A stretch of 64,000 bases of DNA from assembly GCF_963966145.1 (NCBI RefSeq), contig NC_091050.1, forward strand, positions 10,726,001 through 10,790,000, written 5' to 3'. Source of the stretch: Tenebrio molitor (Eukaryota > Arthropoda > Insecta > Coleoptera > Tenebrionidae). Below the pieces are notes generated by a model that ran no database searches, was not told where the DNA came from, and was given only the letters and a program-made list of their open reading frames with translations. The position numbers were made by a program, and so were the translations under genes. This document shows, piece after piece, positions 13,851 to 26,602 of this stretch (positions within the stretch are counted from its first letter, which is position 1; each line of letters opens with the position of its first letter).

Positions 13851-14008
13851 ATTTTTTCCTGGTAGGCGGCTGCGCGCGCCATTTGCAAAATCCTGCAACG
13901 AAATGTCACCTCCCTATTGGTTAGTGGAATAGAGTAACCAATAGGGAGATCGCATATCGTTGCAGGATTTAGTAAATGGCGCACGCAACCGTCTACCAGG
14001 AAAAAATA
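13851..14008. repeat. Near-perfect palindrome, nested fold-back MITE
   Basis: Two arms of about 72 bp (left TTTTTTCCTGGTAGGCGGCT, right closing CGTCTACCAGGAAAAAA), each including CCTGCAACGA and CCTATTGGTTA or their complements, lie around a loop of about 12 bp. It would form a strong hairpin. Confidence 0.75.
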
Positions 14009-14031
14009 GACTATAGATGAGATTTATTGGG

Positions 14032-14140
14032 TGGTCCGCATGATCTCCCGAACTCACCCCATTAGAATTTTTATGGAGTTATGTTCAATCGGCCAGTTGC
14101 ATCGAGCAACTAACTGAAAAAAAGGAGATGGAAAAACAGT
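14032..14140 (+). pseudogene. Tc1/mariner transposase fragment
   Basis: The frame reads W-S-A-stop-SPELTPLEFLWSYV, matching the WPPRSPDLTPLDFFLWGYLK signature near the last catalytic acidic residue of insect transposases of this superfamily. A stop replaces the Arg position. Non-functional. Confidence 0.6.
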
Positions 14141-15043
14141 TAGCGTACCTACTGTCAAAAAGAAAATGGCGATCAATTTTTATTGATTTATTTTGATCAT
14201 TTGATTTTGTAGATTTTTTTTAAAGAAGTCTGTAAATTTGTTTTATAGTGAAATTTTTTTAATAAACAATTGTCAGTGTCAAAATGAAGTAAAAAACCAT
14301 ACTGTACCACCCTAAAATTTGGACATATGGACCAGCTGTATAACAATTTGACACGAAATCATGGTTAAGGTTATGTTCACTTCACTTCCCGTACCTTTCT
14401 TCCGTGAATTCATTTTCAAAACAAATTTAATGAGAAATCAGGAGAAACCTTTTCGAATTTGAAATAAACTCTCGCTCGTTAGGGCGCAGGCTCAGTTACA
14501 TAAAAAAATGTTGACACTCAATGTGACCAATCGTATTATCATGAAAATCACAGTTGGGCTCATACCAACAAGACAACGTTTTGACAATTGTTTATTAAAA
14601 AAATTCAACTATATGTATTTAACACTTATAAGGTATAAATACAAATCTTTAAAAATTTAGTTACAGATGTAATAGTCTATTTCTCCCAGACGTTATTAAG
14701 TAGATACTCTGCAAGGATACAATGGATGTTCCTACAATTAGCATTAATCAGGATTTTATCAGCATTATACGCCATCCAAATAGGAATTTGTAATTCTAAG
14801 TAAGTAATGTTTCCTCCATTTCCTGCCTTCTCAACTCACTTAGATTTTTTTTATTTCCCTCTTGTACATACCTACGTTCGATTTTCCATTATTAGGTATG
14901 TTTCAAATTTATTCTTACACAGTTACGACAAACCTCACTTAAAACGTCAGACAAGACATTTCCGTTTCCTTATAAAGGCCCCGTAGCAAACAAAAAAAAA
15001 AAAAAAATCTAGTACCACTCAGCCAATAAAAGCATCCTGTTAT

Positions 15044-15676
15044 TTGATCCCAAAGAATTACATCGTCTCAGTTCGTATCGAAGAAAAACAAATCTCTTTT
15101 GATTGTGTTTCGGTCAAAAAAAAATGTCTTTCGCCTACTTCAGCTGCTGTTGCAGGTGTCAACGCAAATCAGCTCAAGCAGTTTCAATCTGGCAAGTCAC
15201 CTAATTCCCGCTCTCTTGAGGGTGCTGTCGACAGCCCCTTGTTGGAGCAAGCCGCACCAAGACCCTTTCGTGCAACTTTACAACCGTCTGGCCGCATAAA
15301 GAATTCAGAAACGGTGGAAAAATTCCCGGAAGAAAAGTTGCGATATGAAAGATGCACGAGAGACGTCTTACGGTGGGTCCGGAGTCTGGCGTCCGGAAAA
15401 ATCGATCCGGTGGAGACGGCGAAGGTCCTGCCGAAAGTCCGGAGCGCCTTCGGAGGGGACTTGCGCAGACGTGGTTTGCGTATACACTTGCCGGCCCTGA
15501 ATGAAAGTAGTAACGGGACGCTCACTTATGCAATGCATTACAGTTATATCGCGAAGTTCATAGACCCCCGGTGGGGTCTTCTCTTTCTGGTTTGTTGGTG
15601 GCGGGATGGCGCCGTCTCCGTCCGACTCGTGGAATTCGCGGGCGCTGCGCGAATGTGGACCAACGCTCCGGAGTAA
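15044..15676 (+). other. GC-rich island with a 210-codon open frame, coding status unclear
   Basis: The frame has no ATG at its head and no recognisable domain. The segment from about 15130 to 15990 is much richer in GC than its surroundings, and overlapping frames are open on the opposite strand, which suggests the openness is partly due to composition. It could be an exon, a non-coding transcript or a regulatory island. I do not assign a product. Confidence 0.2.
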
Positions 15677-16396
15677 CCCGAAGAAAGGAGCGTATGCGGA
15701 ATCGAACCGAATACGAACTCGTATTGTTTATTTCTCGACGTTCTGTACTCACTACTGTTAAATTATCAGACTGGTGGACTTTAGTTCTACTTTCTGATAT
15801 AACGGTTTTGGTTTCGTTAAGTGCTTGATAAACATTATGCACTGTTTTTGTTTCCATTTCGCGGAGCGCTCGCCCAACTTTCCAACAGGCGAAAATACGC
15901 TCTGCGGAGTTGCATCAGAACGCACTAATTCAAAACCACCACTGCGACCACGTGCAGTCCACCCTCGAGCCACCACGATCTAGTGCACTTTTTGCCACTC
16001 CACCACCAATAAATTAAATTGCAACTCCTGCAGTGTCAAAACAGAAATTTACGCCAACTGTAATGACGTACGGTTTGCATCCTTGCTTTCTTCTCTTTTT
16101 TGCATTCAGAAATTCATATGCATCAGTTCATCGTACACTTCCGAAGCAATGACATGATTTTTTTTCCATTTAATTATTTATGTTTTTTGGATGCCATTCA
16201 AATGTTCCACTGCATTTATGTTGCATCAAAACAGAAGTTTTTTGCTGTTGAAGCAGCTGTTTGTGTTTTAGGTGAAGACAGAAATTTCTAAGCACTACTA
16301 CAACGTTTACACTTTAAATTAACGCAATTACAATACAATTTGTACAAACTGTCTTCTTGTTGAGCATTGATTGAGTACTAACGCGTTTTTTTTGTA

Positions 16397-16570
16397 TCGG
16401 GTGTTCATTTAAATTTATCCTCAAAGTTGAAGACTCGATTGTGAACGCACCACTCGTTCGTCTGCCGAATAAAAATCATATTAAAAACACAACCAAAGTA
16501 AAAAGTGAGGTTATCCGTGATCTGCAATCACAATCGCCCACTTTGAGGATACATTTAAATGAACACCCGA
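16397..16570. mobile_element. 175-bp MITE, intact copy
   Basis: The left end TCGGGTGTTCATTTAAATTT and the inverted right end ATTTAAATGAACACCCGA enclose a non-coding body and have TA flanks. Relatives are at 10765-10868, 17969-18055 and 24669-24873. Confidence 0.8.
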
Positions 16571-17523
16571 TATTTCTTGCTTTTTAGATGTCATATGATT
16601 TCACATTTAACTATTTGTGTTTATATCTACTAAAGCCACGATATCTGCTCTACTTAATGTAATGCGTAATACTAACCAATGATGTCATTTTTTTGTTTAC
16701 TGTAATTTCTGTTACAGAGAATTTGGACGCGTTGCTGTACTTCCATCGACTTCAGAAACTAGTATGTAGCTGCTAATCCTACTCCAGACAGTGACTTTAT
16801 ATGAAGTTAGTTTTTCGCAAAGATTGCAGTGGTTTCGTATCAGAATGCAAAAGTTTGCGAATACGACTACGACGACTAGTTCATTTTAAAGCAACGACAT
16901 TACTTTTCTTTACTGCTCTACTTGAAAAGTATATGATTTTCTTTTTTTCACAGTTTTTCGGTGTAAAATCTATTTCAAAACATAAAATAACATGCTTTTT
17001 CACGACCGAGAATAAAAGTCAGTTTCTAAAGTATAAAAATTAGGACAGAAATAACAAATTATTCCCTAGGGTAGGTAAATAAAAAAATTAAAAAATTCCT
17101 CAAGGAGTTTCCAATATCAATAAAAGACGCAGCATTCGTTGCTTTCTTAATTTCTTTAGGTTCTTCTGCAGAAAAATCTTTTACCACAAAGAAACATCCT
17201 GTGTATTTAATTTGTGGAACAAAATAGAAAAACAAAGGTTATGTAAGTCCATTAATAACAGGTTTTTAATACCCTGTTGTAAGATGAAAAGTATTTAGAA
17301 TATAGAAAATTGAATAAAATCACAAGCAAAACAACTAAGACCTCGAAGTTTCAACTGACGCTAAGATTTAATAATTTGACATTTGACTGTTGACACCTGA
17401 TTTGACTGCTTTCACGGCTTGACGTAGTTCGACATGATAAAATTATAGAGCTGCACAATTCGGTGCTTTACAGTTGTCGGGCTTCGCCCCGTGGGCCAAA
17501 TTACAAAAAAAAATATACCTATA

Positions 17524-17943
17524 CAGGGTGTTTCTGAAATAAGTGCGTTAATTTTAACTAGTAATTGAACTCATCAAAAGGAACAACTTTTCTCTCTGCC
17601 ATTTTGGCGAAAAACGTTGCGTAATGGCTTAAAAAACTAGGAAATATTTTCCTAAAACCGTTCATATCTACAAAACTAAGCTACCTAAAAACGTGAAACA
17701 ACCAGATTCTTACAAAGTAGATTTTTTGCTATACGGGTAGATTTATTTGAATTTCGATTTCGGCGTTAAAACACGTTTTCTGGATGAAAATGGATGTTTT
17801 TTTCATATTAGCGCTGACCTCAATTAGCCATTGCAATTGGAATTAAACATCGTTTTTCGGCAAAATGGTAGATAGAAAAGTTGTTCCTTTTGACGAGTTC
17901 TATTACCAGTTAAAATTAACACACGTATTTCAGAAACACCCCG
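17524..17943. mobile_element. 470-bp MITE family, copy 2 (internal deletion)
   Basis: Nearly identical to the 12668 copy at both ends but about 50 bp shorter, lacking the segment around TATTTAGTGGCGTAGGGC. The termini read CAGGGTGTTTCTGAAATAAG and CAGAAACACCCCG, with TA flanks. Confidence 0.85.
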
Positions 17944-17968
17944 TATACAAAAACCATGCCTTAGATGT

Positions 17969-18055
17969 ATCAGGTGTTTATTTAAATTTATTCTCAAAAT
18001 ACCAGTTGAAGAGTCGATTGTGAACGTACCACAGGTTACAGATCACGGATTAGCT
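17969..18055 (+). mobile_element. Fragment of the 175-bp MITE family
   Basis: It begins ATCAGGTGTTTATTTAAATT and continues through GTTGAAGAGTCGATTGTGAA, matching the left half of the 16397 element; the right half is missing. Confidence 0.6.
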
Positions 18056-18059
18056 ATTT

Positions 18060-19739
18060 GCAATTGCAGACAAAACAGAAATTTATGTAAAAATGATTTA
18101 TTTCATATGATGATTTATTTCTAAGATATTATTTTCTTCTTTTAGTGCATTTCTCTATACATACTTTGGCCAGACTTTATCCCATTCCGGATGCACGAAA
18201 TTCATCATCACTACCATAGCACAATGTACAGTTAAATCAAATTTAAGCAGCGACATTACTACTTACATATTTTAATTAATTATTTTCACAGATTTAATTT
18301 AACAGATTCCATTTTCACGAGAATCAAAATGTCTTACTATTACTGGTTGTAGTCTATTTCAAACATTAACACTACTTTTTTCATTTACTGCACTTTTCTC
18401 CATTTTCATTTATCATTTTTCACTGCTTTTCCATAACAATGTGGAAATTCCGGAACATTAATTGCAGTCTGTTTGTGGTCTACTTTGAGTAATGACGTTA
18501 GTTCCTTTATTTGCTGCACTTTTTCCCTGTTGTTGTGAGGGCTCCCGACAAAAAGAAAACAATTATTCAGCGTGGAATGGGACGCTCCGGGTCAGGTCAG
18601 CCAGACCGGAATCAGCAAAGTCGACTCATTTCCGGAGCCAGATAATGATACTGCAATCACGCAATATTTGTCTTTTTTATTTGTTTATTGCGTAATGAGC
18701 TTTCTTTCATTATTGTGTCCGAGGTTTTTAGCACCGTGACCTCACCTGTTTACAGGAAAACTTCAAAAAGACATTTCTTTGCAATAAATTATCGATCATA
18801 AATTGCACCAAATTGCACATCAGTGCGATGCCAACTTGTCTGGTGACATACAAAGTGCATTTCGTTTTCTGCAAATTCCTACTGGTTTCAAAACATCTTT
18901 CTCAATATCTATCAATAAATTTCAAAAAAAACTTTACAAAATTAAAAAATATTTTTGTTTGAAGTTGTTTGTAAACATTTCACAACAAAATTTATTTTTA
19001 ATCTGAGCGGCCCACGCTCACCTTAAAAGGTTTCTAATACACCTAAGCGTTGTTCTAAAAATAAAAATTCCATTATTCTCTTTCCTTGTTCTCATTTTTT
19101 TTAAGTTTTATTGTGATGACCATTTTAATTTTTATTAATAAGTACCCAATATGATTGAACGTAAATGATTTTTGCTTAATTTTTTTAATCAGAGTTGACA
19201 AAATCAGAGTTGGGAATTGAAATCGTATCTTAAAAAGTTAAAAATTTAATATGTATTACAAATCTAAAACGTAAGTAAAAATGTTACAGACGAAAGAATA
19301 ATCACTGACAGAATCTTAAATATTTTGTATTTTTCCTCGATTATCTCTCGACCATCGGTGCCATTTGTCATCGGTCCATTACATAACAGTACCTTGAACC
19401 CATCCAGGATTTGGCCACTGCAACCAACCAAAGAATCGAACGTGGTGACAGTAAACTATTGACCCGCGTGCCCCACTATTACGCATTTTTTTTTTTCAAT
19501 CCTGAATACAGATAAGTCCAGGAAGGTTTACAGCTACGCTATAACTGTTTTCGATTTATGACGTTGGATGGCGGTGACTTAACACATCACTCACGTCAAC
19601 AATTTTCCATATTTGGGAACGAATCAGAAATTGGGCGAACCCAAATATGCACATTAATGCTCAGATTTGTGTTATTTACACAACTCCAGACAGCTATTTA
19701 TGCAGAAAACATAAATTTGAAACTGTCAAAAAACTAATT
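18060..19739. other. AT-rich intergenic, nothing identified
   Basis: Short frames without domains; no inverted-repeat element recognised. Confidence 0.35.
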
Positions 19740-20700
19740 TGTATTTGGTATGCCGCGACTGCCAAAACTCGTGTCTTAGCTTGGTTCGGCCATTTGACGG
19801 TTCTCCGCGCTTCAATTTTTGTCCCCCATTAAACGCACGTTTACCAACAAGCGGAAAGGTAAGTTTCACTGATTTTAATCTTATCATAAATCTACCAAGT
19901 TACACATTTCACCTGCGGAACTGCACGATGACATGTCGTGCTCCAGGATAATTTCAGAATGGTACCTGCGGTGCGTACAAGATGTACACTGCAGATGGAC
20001 ACCACTATCGAATTTGCACCACAAAAGACCAAATGAATTAAGTGAAACTTGTCTTTTGTTTGGAACGCGCTGCACATGTGCCCCAAGATGTCACTTCGCG
20101 TTTTTGCACAGCGCTCCATTATCTTGTGCATCTTTATGCAAATCGACTGCAAAACAGGAAAGCAATCCTAGACGCTACATATGAGATAAATTTCGGCTGC
20201 ATCCAGATTTTCACATTCTATTTTTGTCTGGGAAAGTAAGATTACGGTGCAGATTCTCGATGGAAAGAATCGATCCGCCACCGCGTCTGTCCATGGGCAT
20301 CTTCGTCTTTGTTCTTTTGCCGCGTGCTCCTAATCCAACGCAGTCTGCCGGTTTGAATTCCGGCGGCGCTTGCAGATGCTATTTTAGCAGATGAACATAA
20401 CCTGAAAATACATGAAGTTCAATGCTACTAGTACGTTGGTGTTATGGAGGGGCTTGTGTAGGTAAGTGTGCCGATGTTCGCTGATGACCTCCGCGAAGAC
20501 AACAGAGTTACGTTCGCGACCGACTCAGTTACTCCAGCCGCTGAGGCTGACTTTGCCGGCCTTCCTCTTCCTTCCATCGGACTTCGGCTTATCCAAGGGC
20601 CGGGTTTGTGACCTTCACACCTCTTCCAATCTCACATAATCGGTGCGGGCAGGTCTGCGCCTACTGTTTCAGCAGTACCAAAGCTTGAACCGTCTAAGAT
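19740..20700. other. GC-richer island without recognisable gene
   Basis: Several short overlapping frames on both strands and donor-like GTAAGT sites near 19858 and 20461 suggest possible transcription, but no protein domain or RNA fold is recognisable. Confidence 0.15.
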
Positions 20701-23700
20701 AGTCCTGATTTTATCAGCTAAAGAATGTGATCAAAATAAATCGAGAAATAAACCAAACGCACAAGAGCACACAATTTAATTTTGGTTACAAAATATTTAT
20801 TGCACTTACAAATAGCAAAGTGTGTGATTCTGTCTTTTGTCCATTTATTTATCGAAGAGTTCGCGACAAATCTCGACCTAAACATGGAGAATAAAGAAGC
20901 TGGGGCCGAACGGAGATTAACAATTAATTCCGTTTAGCGTTCTCCACTTATTTTTAGTTGTTGGAACGACCGTTACGCCACGCGTGGCAATTTCCGCCAC
21001 TTCGAGCTGTCAAAACAAACAAGCCAATAAATCCATCGAAGAAAAAATTGCGTTTGTTTGAAGTTCCCGTTAGGTTTCAATCATTCTAAATACATTAAAT
21101 AATTTCCACACAAAAAAAAATAATTTATTGAACAATTGTGGTTGGCGATAAACAAATTTACCCTTGCTGGAAGCAACCACCAAATTAGCATATTCACATG
21201 AAGAACACTAGAAGTGAACACGTGTTCGTCGATAAAGTGGACGGTGGCACCGCCGGAGGTGATAAAGACATATCATTACGGTTCGATTGGGTTCCAGGAC
21301 TACCAACTGACAATATTGTCAGGATCAGTTTACACCAGGAGTTACCAAGCTTTCCTCATTTCATCGCTAGAAATTTTGTCTTCGCTAACGATTCTGGAGA
21401 CATTACTATCTATCGGGCACTTCCTTGTGTCTATTTCACAAAACTGTGTGGTGTAAATTGTCTTTTAGAGAAAATCTGTCAATTGTCAATTATCATAAAC
21501 GTCAAATAAGCTTCTATAAATTGAAAATCAGAAATATTTGAATGTAAAAAGCAACAATACTTAATTAAAGCTTATAAATTCAATTGCACTAACCCTTAAC
21601 AAATAAAAATTGGTTGCATATGATAACATCAAGACTGGCAACCACATAACGCAGAAAGCACTAGAAGCTAAAACCCTAATTCTGCCAAAAAAAAGCGTCT
21701 ACTAAACGTGGAATCGGTAATCGTAAGAGCCTCCACCTCTTTGAGAGCAGTTTGTCGTCGACTTCTTCGGAAGCCCTTGGACCAAGATGATCGTGACTTC
21801 CAGTGACAGCTGAAGCACCTCTGACTCCCTTTCATTCTTGTAACATGTAGGCTAGCACCGTTTTCTCACTGAGATTCTTGTCTTTTCGTGACTTTAACAA
21901 CAGCAACACACAGGTGGTATCGCTTAAGAGGTCGATAAAAAGTCCGCCATAATTTATGTTTGCCCGGAAGAATAGTTTAAATAGTGGTGACGTCAGGAAT
22001 AAGTGGCCATCGGGGTCCACCCAGCTCGTTTGATTCCACCGAGATTTATTTCTCTGTGTTCATCAGCGTCTTAAGTACCGGTAGAGTTTAATATACCGTT
22101 TTTTGTTTTGTGCTGTAGTCGTAAATTATTATTATGAAAATTAATTCAGGAATTTTGAAGGATAGAAAAAATGGCAATTAAGCGAAACCTTGAGATGTGT
22201 CTGGTTTTGAACAATAATTCATTAATAATTTTTTAAGGAAGCAAACTGTAATTTCTGCCAGGAGATAAATAATGTATGTACCTATCTGTTTTTTCTGCGA
22301 GCTGTTAAAATTTATGGCATTTTTATCAAATATTAATTATCGGTGCTGGTAAAAAATCCTGCGCGAAAATTCGACACTTCACATTTTGTTTATGGTATGA
22401 ACCAGCTCAGACTTTACTTCAAAGACCGATTTTGCCGAACAAATTAACTTAATTAAAATCTAATAAATCTGTTGTGCGGATATAATTATTTCATTATCGT
22501 AATGAGCCAGGTATGCGTTATAAAGTGTTAATTTTATTGTACGTCTACATTACACCATGATTATTTATATTACACAATGACATAATAAATATAATAAGTA
22601 GCGTTACTCGTAAAAAATTCCAACCTTGTGCAAGTATTTCCTAATTCTCAACGTATGAATACACATCGCAATTAAAATTGTTTTTTTTTACCGATGCTAA
22701 TCACGAAATGAAGCAAACATAATGAAAGACCGACACTCAGATGTGATTATTATCCGTTATAGCGTGCACTGTAAAGGAAGATCATGTTTTCAACTAATCA
22801 GTATGTTAGATGGCTCCTAAACGATAATTAAATCTGATAACTGACGCACAAATTGCACACCTATAACACCTTGAGATATGCACTTCTTACACCTTCCTTC
22901 TTCAGTCTGACAATAAGTGTTAATGCAACGCTCCAGTTTTTCGAAAGATGCAGCTAACGACAGGATTTTGTAAATAATGATGATTGGATGGGGATTATTT
23001 CTGAAGAACATGTACGGAAAATGGGCTTCTCTCTACATGGTTACTCAGACCAGTTTAACTTCAGGTTTTATGACAATGGCAAAGTAAATTGACACTTAAC
23101 GCAAATCTGGCGGAAAACTGTTTCTTCATGGAAATTATTGCTACGTTATCAATAGCTTAAAACATGTCAAAGACTGCTTTGGGGACGTTTTGCTCCTCTC
23201 CTGATGATGGTTGTTTATTAAAAAATTATAAAGATGCTTAGAAGTCAAATCTTTGGTTCAAGTTTTTTGGTAAACAAATTCTAGAAATTGTTTTATCTTC
23301 ATGTAACTATCTTTAGAAGTACATAATGAAATGATATACAAAGATAAGAAAATTGGATTGATAACAGACGAGTCAACCATTGAACGACTGTGCTTATAAG
23401 TATTTTGTTATGTCAAAAGTAATCCCAGTAGTTTTATTGATTACATATTATAAAAAAAATCAGAATATGTATTAATAACTTGTCTTAAAATGTTTTTAAC
23501 TTTTGACTTTTTAATATCGTTTGGCTCAAAACGCTAATTTTGTTTATAAAATTGTGGTTAGGATTTTATTTTTTAAATAAGTGAAGCGACGGCCATTTTG
23601 ATACAAAAATTTTGTTTTTTCAAATACATATCCATTTTTGAAGTAAATAGTACGATTGATAAATATTTTACACAGCATTTACTTAAAAACTGCAGTTGAT

Positions 23701-23939
23701 TAATTAACTTCCTATATTGATATCGAGTTTGTCCATAACAATACATATTAGCAGTTGCTACCACTGGTGAAAGTATTAAATATGTGAATCATTACAAACA
23801 ACGTAAAGATGATCGCAATGAAATTAGGAAATAGTATTTAAGAATATATATTTATGTAATAAAAGTAACAATTGAGATTAAAAAAATATATATCTTGTGT
23901 TATCGTATATTTATATAATAGAACTCTTGACTTGCATCA
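20701..23939. other. Intergenic upstream of tRNA-Lys, nothing firm
   Basis: A 103-codon frame at 21198-21509 has no domain I recognise. 23582-23601 holds a 20-mer identical to 53420-53439. Otherwise AT-rich. Confidence 0.35.
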
Positions 23940-24012
23940 GCCCGGGTAGCTCAGTCGGTAGAGCATTGGACTTTTAATCCAAGGGTCCAGGGTTCAAGTC
24001 CCTGCTCGGGCG
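23940..24012 (+). tRNA. tRNA-Lys-TTT: tRNA-Lys (anticodon UUU)
   Basis: A complete 73-nt cloverleaf without intron: acceptor stem GCCCGGG/CTCGGGC with G discriminator, D-arm with A box at 23947-23958, anticodon stem TTGGA/TCCAA around loop CTTTTAA (anticodon TTT at 23973-23975), and T-arm with B box GGTTCAAGTCC at 23991-24001. It is followed by 19 consecutive T at 24019-24037, a very strong RNA polymerase III terminator. It reads AAA codons. It stands alone, with no other tRNA in the window. Confidence 0.97.
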
Positions 24013-24018
24013 GCAATA

Positions 24019-24037
24019 TTTTTTTTTTTTTTTTTTT
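24019..24037 (+). terminator. Pol III terminator T-run after tRNA-Lys
   Basis: Nineteen uninterrupted T residues start 7 nt after the tRNA 3' end. Four or more T on the non-template strand stop RNA polymerase III, so this tract is far longer than needed. Confidence 0.85.
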
Positions 24038-24668
24038 CTAAACAATCATATTTATTTTTTAGTTCATAAGTAAATACTTGATTTTAACATTTCAACCTTC
24101 CCGACAAGTGATTATAATATTATCATTAGAAGAAAACAAAACATTGATCGGTACACTATAGTTACAGTGAATTTTTACAGCAGAGCCATGGCGTATCTTT
24201 TGCATGATACAGAGTTAATTATATTTTCATAATTCATTAGAATTAGATTTGGATTAAAAAAGTATTTCTCAAAAATGATCTCTCAATTAAGTTTCATGAC
24301 CATTAATCAGGACTGAAAATGTCTTCAACGGGAAAAAATATGACAGTTTTTCAAGATTTTGCCATTGATAATTTGCCACCACTGCCTCCCATAATGTCAC
24401 TTTCCAAATGTTAGACCGACCCTTCAATTCCTCAAAAAGACCCTTGGTGGTTACCATTTATTTTAACAATTAAGAGAACACCTTTTAGGTATTCATTTTC
24501 CGGACGAAGAAACAGTGATGATGGAGATAAATGAGAGGCTCGAGGCACAAACAAAAGAATAATTCCAAACCATTTCAGCATCGTTACAACAAAATGATTA
24601 TCGTCGTTAGTCAATAACTGTTATGTGGCATCTGCTAAATTTCACCAGAGGCAAAAAAAAATTGTTAC

Positions 24669-24873
24669 AATGTTCATTTAAATTTATCCTCAAAGTTGGC
24701 GTTGAAGACTCCATTGTCAACGCACCAGTAGTCCGTCTACAGAGTAATAACACAAATAACGCAAAAAGTGAGGTTAGATTTAAACAGCTGATCCGTGATC
24801 TGTAATCCGTGGTGCGTTCACAATCGACTCATCAACGCCAACTTTTAAGATAAATTGAAATGAACATCCGATA
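24669..24873. mobile_element. 175-205 bp MITE family, longer copy
   Basis: The left end TGTTCATTTAAATTTATCCT and the right end AAATTGAAATGAACATCCGATA are inverted repeats, and the body shares GAACGCACCA and GATCCGTGATCTG with the 16397 copy. It is about 30 bp longer inside. Confidence 0.75.
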
Positions 24874-26329
24874 TGACGGAACAATTTTTCACGTTTTACA
24901 CTCTACAGAGATACCAAAATCTGTCGAGACGTGGCAAGATTTCAAATTATAAAAATACCACATTGAAGCTTTTGAGATGACGACCATGTTATGTCGAAAA
25001 ATAAAATTGTGTGAACTTTTCTTTGACATATACCTAGGATAAAACCCCTTGATATCTTCCAATTTGTCAGTTATATATGATTATCATTATGGTGGATACC
25101 TCAGAATTATAAAGGATGGCAATTACATCTAATTCATTAATTAATTAATAGTTATGATTAATGGTGACTCAGATATGATTATGTAACATTTTAACAGTTT
25201 AATAAGTCTTGTAAACCCACAACAGAAAGAAAGTAAAGACAGTAATTTGTCAAGAATTTTTGTTCTTTAATCATGGAAATAGGGCCACAACATTTCTAAT
25301 CAAATTATCAATATGACAATGGTTTCCCAAGTGTTTTTGTCTTCAATTAGGAAACTGGGAACATCGTCACTAACCTCACGTTAGTTCTCGCTTGTCAGAA
25401 CTAAATTAGATAAAACTAAGATTTTTTTTTTATTGAATGTAGGAAAAATTGCTCTCCACTTTGATTTGTTTTTTTAAATCAGAGAAAATAAATGTTTATA
25501 TTATTTAGGAGACTTTTTCGCAGCACGTTGACGATTTATTAGCACTAAAACTTGGACCCATTACTGGTACTAATCGCCTTGAGTACCGTCGTCCCTAACC
25601 CTAATAAAAAAATACAACCACTATCATAACTGGCAAATTTCCAAGTCATATTCGCCACCATAAATAACAATTTTACAATTCCGAGTAATCGCTCGTTTCT
25701 TCACAAAAGGAACCGTCGTTTACAGTTACGTTTATTGGCGACAACCTCTGCGAAAATATCAATGCAACTCAAAGAAAGTAAACTCCAAGGGTGTTTTTTG
25801 TCAATTCGAATTTGTTACCTAGCTCGGCTAAAAAGTAAACGTTTTAAGGACGTTGCACCTTGAGAGTCGCTCATGCACGTCTTGCCATTTTTGCAATGTG
25901 AACACTTCACAATAGAATGTCATTGGACAAGGTGGACAAATTTGCGACAAACTGGATGAAGGGTTGTAAATCCACGTCGGTTTGGTGGCAAGAGTTGTGA
26001 TTTACGGCGCTTTATGGGTTTATTGCGATTTTGGCAATGGTGCAATTTCTTTCAGTTCCAGGAAGGCGGATCTTGCATTTGCGAGGGTTGGGGCGAGTCG
26101 TGACGAAAGCGCTTAGGAGTTATGGCCCAAAAGGTGATTACCTGGTGATGGTTTTACGAGCGGTCGTCGGCCTCGCCAAAAATTGCATGCAGAATCTTTA
26201 CTTTTAAGCTCAGCCAGATGTAACACTCATTTAAAATCTAATCAGAAATGGATCGTTTTTATTGTCTGGAAGCGCCGAATCACTGGAAAAGAACTTCAAT
26301 CTGGCTGTTTCTCATCAAAATACAGTTAG
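24874..26329. other. Intergenic, nothing firm
   Basis: No coding-like frame. An acceptor-like TTTCTTTCAG ends near 26054, but no exon follows convincingly. Confidence 0.3.
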
Positions 26330-26602
26330 GACAGTGGGGCCGAAATTACCGACATTAACATATCTTTGGATGAAAATTTAGATGGATCTCGAGTTACAGA
26401 GAGTGATGGTATAATAGGAGGGCCCGTGTTTCCTGTTTTATACCTAACGGTACCAGACGTTGGGGATGATATTCATCAAATCACGGCACAAGGTGCATCT
26501 GGAACAGATGGTTCTCTAATCATCCGCCCAAATGACCCAGATTCTAACAACGAACAGAATACTAATGGACAGTTTTTAACCCTTTCGGCATCCCCTCATT
26601 AG
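26330..26602 (+). CDS. Unidentified exon-like open frame (possible terminal exon)
   Basis: After an acceptor-like ATACAGTTAG the frame is open for 90 codons to TAG at 26600-26602. The product is hydrophilic and Asp/Ser/Asn-rich, opens DSGAEITDINISLDENLDG, includes GPVFPVLYLTVPDVGDD and ends GQFLTLSASPH. Codon use and protein composition look more like coding DNA than neighbouring frames do, and there is no ATG at its head, as for a terminal exon. I do not recognise a family and see no partner exon. The opening DSGA resembles a retropepsin active site, but no retroelement context supports that. It could also be chance. Confidence 0.25.
   Translation, partial: DSGAEITDINISLDENLDGSRVTESDGIIGGPVFPVLYLTVPDVGDDIHQITAQGASGTDGSLIIRPNDPDSNNEQNTNGQFLTLSASPH

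Larger units (their letters stand above)
13729..14312 (+). mobile_element. Decayed Tc1/mariner element with a nested fold-back insertion
   Basis: The ends GGGTGGCACTAAAATTCC and (inverted) GGGTGGTACAGTATGG are TA-flanked, with further similarity inwards. Inside, 14032-14140 encodes a damaged transposase piece and 13851-14008 is an independent palindromic element. Confidence 0.6.

Noticed and set aside
26330..26345. DSGA read as a retropepsin active site
   Set aside because: No further protease motifs, no reverse transcriptase and no LTRs nearby; a four-residue match is not enough.
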